A DNA stretch of 64,000 bases from Paracentrotus lividus. Lineage: Eukaryota > Echinodermata > Echinoidea > Camarodonta > Echinidae. Each line of letters begins with the position of its first letter. The first letter of the stretch is position 1. The stretch spans positions 24,838,017-24,902,016 of the forward strand of contig CALNVZ010000174.1 of assembly GCA_940671915.1 (NCBI GenBank), read 5' to 3'. The translations under genes were made by a program, and so were the position numbers. This document shows positions 58,123-64,000 of the stretch, one piece after another. A model generated the notes under the pieces. It worked only from the letters and a program-made list of their open reading frames with translations, made no database searches and was not told the DNA's origin.

Positions 58123-58631
58123 GTTCACACGGGACCATCGGGGTTTTAGTCCTCGAGGACTGTATCCTTAAGAATTTAAACCCCGACGGCTTGTTCTCGA
58201 GTTGCGTTCACACGGATTGCTTATCCTCGGGATAGTTATCCTCGAGGATAAGTGAGAGGCTCGATGACCGGAAGTACAAGTTGTATGTAGCGTGCGCTAT
58301 TTATTTCCCTGTACTATTCGGCTATTGTCCCTTGACTGAACCGGAAGTTTAACCGTTACAAGAGGTCACTCTTATCCTCGAGAACAGTAACTCCAAGTTA
58401 AAATCGTGTCCACACGGTCAAACGCCGATCGGAGACCACCCACCGCTTGGAGTTTCGAGCCTTAACCCTAAGATCTGTCGAGAACATAAACCCCGACTTG
58501 TCCTCGAGAACATAAACACCGAGTTCGTTCACACGGGCCTTAACTCCAAGTTAACTCCAAGTTGTCCTCGAGAACATAGTCCTCGAGGACAACTTGGAGT
58601 TAACTTTGGAGTTAAGGCTTGCCGTGTGAAC
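58123..58631. mobile_element. TIR element packed with palindromes (GTTCACACGG ends)
   Basis: GTTCACACGG at the left and CCGTGTGAAC at the right are perfect 10-bp inverted ends. Inside, TCCTCGAGGA-type palindromes, TCCTCGAGAACA and TAACTCCAAGTT recur many times in both orientations, and GTTCACACGG recurs internally. It is about 509 bp with no coding capacity. The flanks show no clear target duplication. Confidence 0.8.
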
Positions 58632-58973
58632 GATACTAACGTCTTCAAACGGACTGCGTCCGTCATGAAGTGACCCAGAAATGATTGCAGTTTGAGCACT
58701 TCTTTTAAAACATCATTAATGATATAATGCGTAAATATTTGCTATAAAATGACCTGACAGACTATGATTTCAAGCATTTGGCCCCACATCCCCCCCAAAA
58801 AAAAATTAATAAAGTAGGCATGCCAGCGCGAAGCATGACAAAAACTATTGCAAAACAATGAAGTGTAAACCAAATAATTCTAAAGCACATTTGGCCTCGA
58901 TCTTTTCGAACCTGCGATGGCAAAGTGACAGCCAGAGTTAAACAAAATAATAAGGACTAAAGCAAAACATTTC

Positions 58974-59362
58974 TTAAAAGGGACCGATACCATGTAAATA
59001 ATTACTTTATATGAAAGAGCACAAGAGAGAAGAGCAGTTTTTTAAAAAGTTTCATCAAAATCGGTTATGAAATGGGAGAGTTATAGAAGTTACCTCTTTC
59101 TGAGCTCAACAATGTTGTGTGAAATATTTTGAAAGAAATTGGGGAAAATCTTAAAATTTGTGTACAAAACAAATGGAGAAAATCGGCCATTTTGAAGCCC
59201 ATGTTGCCAATTTGAGGATCCCCATAGAGGGTACGAGACTTTTCAAACTTCCATAACTCTCTTATAACCGATTTGACAAAACTTTTTTTGAATTGCTCCT
59301 CTCATTATGCTCTGTCCTATAAAAATGATTATTTCCTTCAGTTGGGTATTGATTTCCTTTAA
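58974..59362. mobile_element. TTAA-flanked MITE
   Basis: It is bounded by TTAA at 58,974-58,977 and 59,359-59,362. The inner ends AAGGGACCGATACC and GGGTATTGATTTCCT are roughly complementary. Internal words (TTGAGGATCCCCATAGAG, ACTTTTCAAACTTCC) recur inverted at 1190-1250, so that region holds a fragment of the same family. Confidence 0.65.
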
Positions 59363-60004
59363 CACTTTTGGCTTCAAATAGTTACGCTGTTAAATAGAAT
59401 ATATGAGCGTGATGCGCAAATATATATTTTGTCATAAAGGAAAGCCTTCATTTGAAATAAGCTTTAATTTTTAAGCACTTGACTGCAAATTCTTTTTCTT
59501 TCCCTTTGATGAGACATACATGTACAAGCGCAAGTGGAATTTTCACTTTATTTAGACATTTGATAAAAAAAAATCATGGCGTGAAGCATGAGAAGATTTC
59601 CTCAGGGAATTTTATGCAATCATTTCTCTGAATTTTTTTTTATTTATTTTTTTTTTGTTTTTTTTTGTTTTGTTTAGGAATCTCCTGCCTGCGGTCTCTT
59701 TTTTGGAGGGCCGAACCTTTTTCTTTTTTTCTTAAAGGTCTGTAGACAATAATGTCATTAAAAGTGGTTTCGAGGGCCTAATATAATTCCTCTTTTGTAG
59801 GTCAATTTTTCAAATGTCAGTTTGATTTGGCTGACACGTTCTTATAAGGCCCATTGAAGGCAATAGCTAAAAACCAGTTGGACCTATACTCACCTTTTAT
59901 TGCATAGATTTGGGTCAAAATTCAATCATCAGCCATTATTGAATTCAATCACATTCCTTTCTTTCTTCTCCTTTTTCTTCTTTTCTCTCCCTCATCTTCC
60001 TTTT

Positions 60005-60037
<33 letters not shown>

Positions 60038-62049
60038 TTGGGGGGGGCGGCGGGCCCCACAGATCCGCCCCTGTTTATATATATTTAACACCATGTCATA
60101 CTCCATATAATGAAAGTAACAATATAATTATTATACGTGTTTCATTTCAATAGCGATATAAATGTTGCGATACTTTAAAAAGAAATCTGAAGTGGATACG
60201 TCCATGGAACCATCCACCATAGATTATTCTCCCCCCCCCCCCACTTTTTTTTCTCTCTCTATCTTTCCCCTCCGAGAGATTTATTTCAAGTTTTGTTCCT
60301 ATTTACACTTTATATACAATAGACTTTTCTTCCAGATTTATTCTAATTCATGTTTGTTTTAAGTATTCAGAATTTATACATGTATCATGCAGTCCTTAAA
60401 AAATAAAAAACAATGATTAAGACTTTTCAGGCTGTGCTGATCCATGAACCATTCAAATAGGCCCCCTACTTTACCCCTTTCCTCCTCTTTCTAGTCTTCA
60501 TTTTACTTTCATTTTTCTTTTTTTTTCTGGTGTATAATTTCGGGAGAAGGAAAAAATAAATTTGGATTCACATTTAGAAAATATGAAAGATTGAATCAAA
60601 TAACTATAATAAAGCAAATTATAGTACTTGAAATCTCGTTTTAGTATCTCTATTTCATAATATAAGTAAAAAACTTGGAAAGACGGGGACCCGACTCATT
60701 TCAGCGTTGAGTCAGCAGTCACGTGGAAAACCATGGGGATTCCCTTGTTTGGGTGTTACACACAGATCGTTACGCACCATTCACGCCGTAACCTCTGGCG
60801 TGCGAAGCTCCAAGCAGAGGTCTAAAACAGCGGTTACATTACGTTTCTTTCAAACATTTTCACTGAAATTCATCGGAAATCATGAAAGGAATGTCACAAG
60901 ATCTCTCACACATATAGTGCAATGTGGACAACATGAGACTACATTTGATCAGTTTTGTCCCGATTCTATTTCTGTTACCAAAAAACTATAGACTACACCA
61001 GATTTAAGTTATATACCTGTAGGTTCATTTACTTTTCTCATTTTGTATCAGTTTGATTAAATACATTCCTTTCCAGAAACGTATCTTACTTTAATAAAAG
61101 TATGAAATATTTTATCAAAACATTATCCTTGAAGTTTGCCCTTCAACCGAAATATCAAAAACAAAACCCAAGAAGAAAAGACTTTAAAAAAATTAAATCC
61201 AGTTAAACTGAGAGGTACACATGTACATGTACATGATATCTGCATTAATTAATTCTATTGGAAATGTGACCTATTGCTTCAAATTTCATTGCTCGCTTGT
61301 TCTTTTTGGTGGATTTGCAGAATAGTTTTTTACTTAAGATTATTTGATTGTCCCTTATAATAACTAAATACCATGCATTGAGAATTTCCAGTAAATTATG
61401 GATTTCCAAGGTGGCAGGAATACTATTTTTCAAGGGGCACAGCCTCCCCCCCCCAAAAAAAAAAAAAACAGTGCTATTTCTGTCACCGAGAAATCCATAA
61501 TTTTAGCTGGTATTTCGTAAGAGTATTTATATCCTAATTAAAGAGAGAAAGTGCACACAAAAATAGGTTTAGACTCTATAGTAATGATAAAGTTACCACA
61601 TTTGCTCATTTTGCCATTACAATGATCCGACAAGAGTGATGAAAACTTGAAGTAAACAAGAAACGACGAAACTGGAAAACTTGCCACACCCATATTTTAT
61701 CTGTTTCTTTGTATTCTCCAAATCTTCTAAAAACCCATCTTCAACAAGATTAATTTAAATCTTGGCTCAGTCACGGGAGGCAGCCATATTGTTGTTGCGA
61801 TGTTTTCATTCAGATCGACCTTTCACTGCATACACGCGTATGCAAGCACAGGCGACTGATCAACATATATCGATAGCTAAATATCTCGTCATCTTAAATA
61901 ATGACGTCAGAATCTTGACTGGGCGGAATTTTTTTTTTTTTAATGGTGAAATTTATTCAGTCACATGAGAAGTTCTTGACCAATTCTAGGTAGACAATTT
62001 TAAGATGTAGGATATAATGTTGTATATATTCATTTTGAAAAATCAGAAT
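59363..62049. other. Intergenic DNA with homopolymer runs, no gene recognised
   Basis: T-rich stretches (59,630-60,040), G and C runs and AT-rich DNA. A plus-strand frame at 60,707-60,991 (94 codons) has unremarkable composition and lies in a CpG-richer patch with CACGTGG. It has no recognised domain and no clear splice signals, so it is not called as a gene. Confidence 0.4.
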
Positions 62050-62400
62050 TTTAATAATAATAATACTCAATTTTCATATAGCGCAAATTACAATGAAGTC
62101 TCTAAGCGATTAGAATAGAAGATAAGAAGAGAGAATAAAGAGAGAATAAGAAAGAAATGAAATCATTACAACCTGTTACATGAACATGTAATAACACGAC
62201 ACAGAAATCTAAAGTCACAAGGAAAATTCACTTATACTTTTTTTTTTTTACAATACTTGATAAAACCCTTAAATTACTTGAGACTTTAACAGAGACTTAA
62301 ATGAATCAAGCAAGTGTACTTCTTTGATATTCTCGGGTAGTTTGTTCCAAAGTTGAGGACTGCATGTTGAAATGCTCTATAACCATATGATTTTGTGGAT
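62050..62400 (-). mobile_element. CR1/L2-type LINE 3' end
   Basis: On the minus strand, frames give SYGYRAF, then PQLWNKLPENIKEV and SFKSLLKSQ, the usual end of these ORF2 proteins. This is followed by AGCGCTATATG... and an ATT repeat (AATAATAATAAT on the plus strand at about 62,055). Truncated and frameshifted. Confidence 0.7.
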
Positions 62401-62811
62401 ACATTACAGGAATATATTGTCTAGAACTTGAACGAGCTGCCTAACTGGGTTAATATACTCATTGAGAAGATGTTGTATATAGAGAGGGCCATTTTTTTGC
62501 TTACATTTGAATGCCAAATTTTACTGGTTGGTTTCTCTATTTTCCGGCTGTCCCTACTCCCTTACTATTTTAGTTTATCTCTCTCGCCCTTCTTTCGTTC
62601 TGTATAAACTTGCATGATTTTTTTTATGATGCCTCGTATCGTAAATGAAAGTCTCCTTCATGTTTGCCCGGCATTGACCAAAGCCCGCTCTATTATTTAG
62701 CGTGGATATGCATGGAAGCATGTGGTAGCCCTGCAGATTACATTAGCATGGGCGTTATAGTCTGCAGCTATATGCGCTTGTATCATTAGGACCGCAATTT
62801 CTTCATACCTA

Positions 62812-63055
62812 AATGTGGAGGTTGATAATCATGTCTTTAAAAGAGTACCAAATTTCAAATACATGGGCACGTGGTTGGACAAGTCGCTCATCAGGCAAAA
62901 GCCAGTTGAGATAATCAGCCAAAAAAAAAAAGGCTCATGTGCATTGCCTTGTTAAACAGACTGAGAAAGTACTGAACAGTCGTTAGTATCAAACTTGTAA
63001 CTGATGACTTGATAACACCTTATTTTGACTATATTGCAGTTCTTCTTGGGTTAAC
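62812..63055 (+). mobile_element. LINE reverse transcriptase fragment
   Basis: The plus strand reads VPNFKYMGTWLDKSLI and VEIISQK, and after a frameshift at an A run, LLNRLRKY, VSIKLVTDDLITPYFDYIAV. This matches the YLGxxLDxxLxW...LLxRxRKYL...PxFDYCxxVWG region after the RT palm in many non-LTR elements. It is broken by a frameshift and a stop. Confidence 0.7.
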
Positions 63056-64000
63056 CTGTTGTTATTTGTAGACTAAGCCCACATATACATGTATGCGGGC
63101 TGAAGAAACATAGAACACCCCTATTGTCTACCGTTTATTTCACTCATGATTGCATAAACATATAAAGACCTTATATAATTAAAATTATCTGACATTGATC
63201 TATTTAAAGCTGTCTTTGTTTCAGCTTTAAATGAAAAGAATTTCTTGTAAGCATGTTTGACAATCAAGATTCATTCGGTTTTATGAAAAGTTCTCGGTAT
63301 ACAACGGGTTAACTGTTCACAATACGCATTTTGAGGAGCATATAATTGAATTACAAGTGGCGCATTTCATCGAAGTATGTCAGATGTCAATAGATCGATG
63401 GCGCTGTTTGAAAATAACATCAGTGCAAACTTTTTCCCCCATCACACAGCCTATTAGATGGTATATGTGGTCGATGCAATGTTATGTTACGGGAATGCGA
63501 TAGTGATACATTACATGTATTTGACCGGCATCGTAATATGGAATAAAGTGCTATTGATATATGAGATTAAATGCTCCTGATGCGATGAAGAGCAAATGGC
63601 ATCTTTGATACAGAAGTAAGAAAGACCATAATAAATTCCATCTATAAATACACGTTTCCAGATCTTGATCTCTATATGTTGTTAAATGTCTAATACTTGC
63701 TTGTGTTTTATTTAATTCAGTATTTGTATGTGTTTACAGGGGCCCCTTGAAAAACAATGTAATACCATTGATGGCGGCACCTTTTGTAATATAAAACAAA
63801 ATAGATAAAAATGAGTAATCATTATTGTATATAAAAATGTTTGGTTGTCTTCAAATTTGATATTTATAGTGCTTTGGCTGAGAAAGGTCTAAGACCAGTG
63901 GTTCCATCTGACTTTCCTTTCCAAATGAGAACTCACTAGTGAAGTGCTAGAATCAAATGGTATCAGTCTTGCTCTTATAGGCCCGTATTACCAAAGGTGG
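63056..64000. other. AT-rich DNA, no gene seen
   Basis: No coding, RNA or repeat structure was recognised in the last kilobase. Confidence 0.4.

Noticed and set aside
59900-60088. Phe/Ser-rich frame ending in GGAAGPTDPP
   Set aside because: Low-complexity T and G runs. The terminal CAGATCCGCCCCTG resembles a worn TIR end, but no left partner was found.
60707-60991. 94-codon plus-strand frame
   Set aside because: No domain, no convincing splice sites and no conserved-looking segment. It is long enough to be chance in a CpG-richer patch.

Overview
This is nuclear DNA from an AT-rich, repeat-dense animal genome. Genes have GT-AG introns, one CDS carries a mitochondrial presequence, and the intergenic DNA holds CR1/L2-type LINE fragments and many short inverted-repeat DNA transposons with TTAA target duplications. 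The repeat styles (the TTAAAGGGGAAGTTCACCC family, the repeat headed by a GCCTCCGCCACC hairpin and a run of TCCG, and frequent ACATGTA motifs) suggest a marine deuterostome, most likely an echinoderm such as a sea urchin. That placement is inference.

Left part (1-21 kb): a possible 50-residue terminal exon lies at 574-726, followed by duplicated non-coding segments. At 5.8-6.8 kb, on the minus strand, is a three-coding-exon gene for a 58-residue single-pass membrane protein that resembles the ATP synthase 6.8 kDa proteolipid (ATP5MJ, subunit j). An unrecognised coding exon sits on the plus strand at 8316-8480. From 10,259 to 20,948 fifteen exons encode the first half of mitochondrial polyribonucleotide nucleotidyltransferase 1 (PNPT1): presequence, first RNase PH core, helical linker and the start of the second core. 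The rest of PNPT1 was not found in the remaining 43 kb. Exon 12 and its 5' splice site are tandemly multiplied into thirteen units of about 80 bp. This is the most unusual structure in the window.

Middle part (21-54 kb): no host gene was recognised. It is a patchwork of a broken LINE, a dispersed repeat family, and TIR and foldback elements, several nested in one another. A 4.6-kb segment is repeated head to tail (23,331-27,951 and 27,957-32,514), and a 1.2-kb segment is repeated on either side of a 25-N gap. The copies differ mainly by scattered single-base indels, so an assembly or haplotype artefact is the likelier explanation.

Right part (54-64 kb): an intact, intronless, 463-codon eEF1A gene lies at 54,273-55,664, with a plausible 5'UTR 3' splice site just upstream. 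It is followed by a nearly perfect foldback MITE, LINE fragments on both strands and other MITEs. No rRNA, tRNA, CRISPR or virus-derived gene was recognised. PNPT1 and the ATP5MJ-like gene would both act in mitochondria and are transcribed divergently from neighbouring starts. eEF1A is a cytosolic translation factor with no evident functional link to them.
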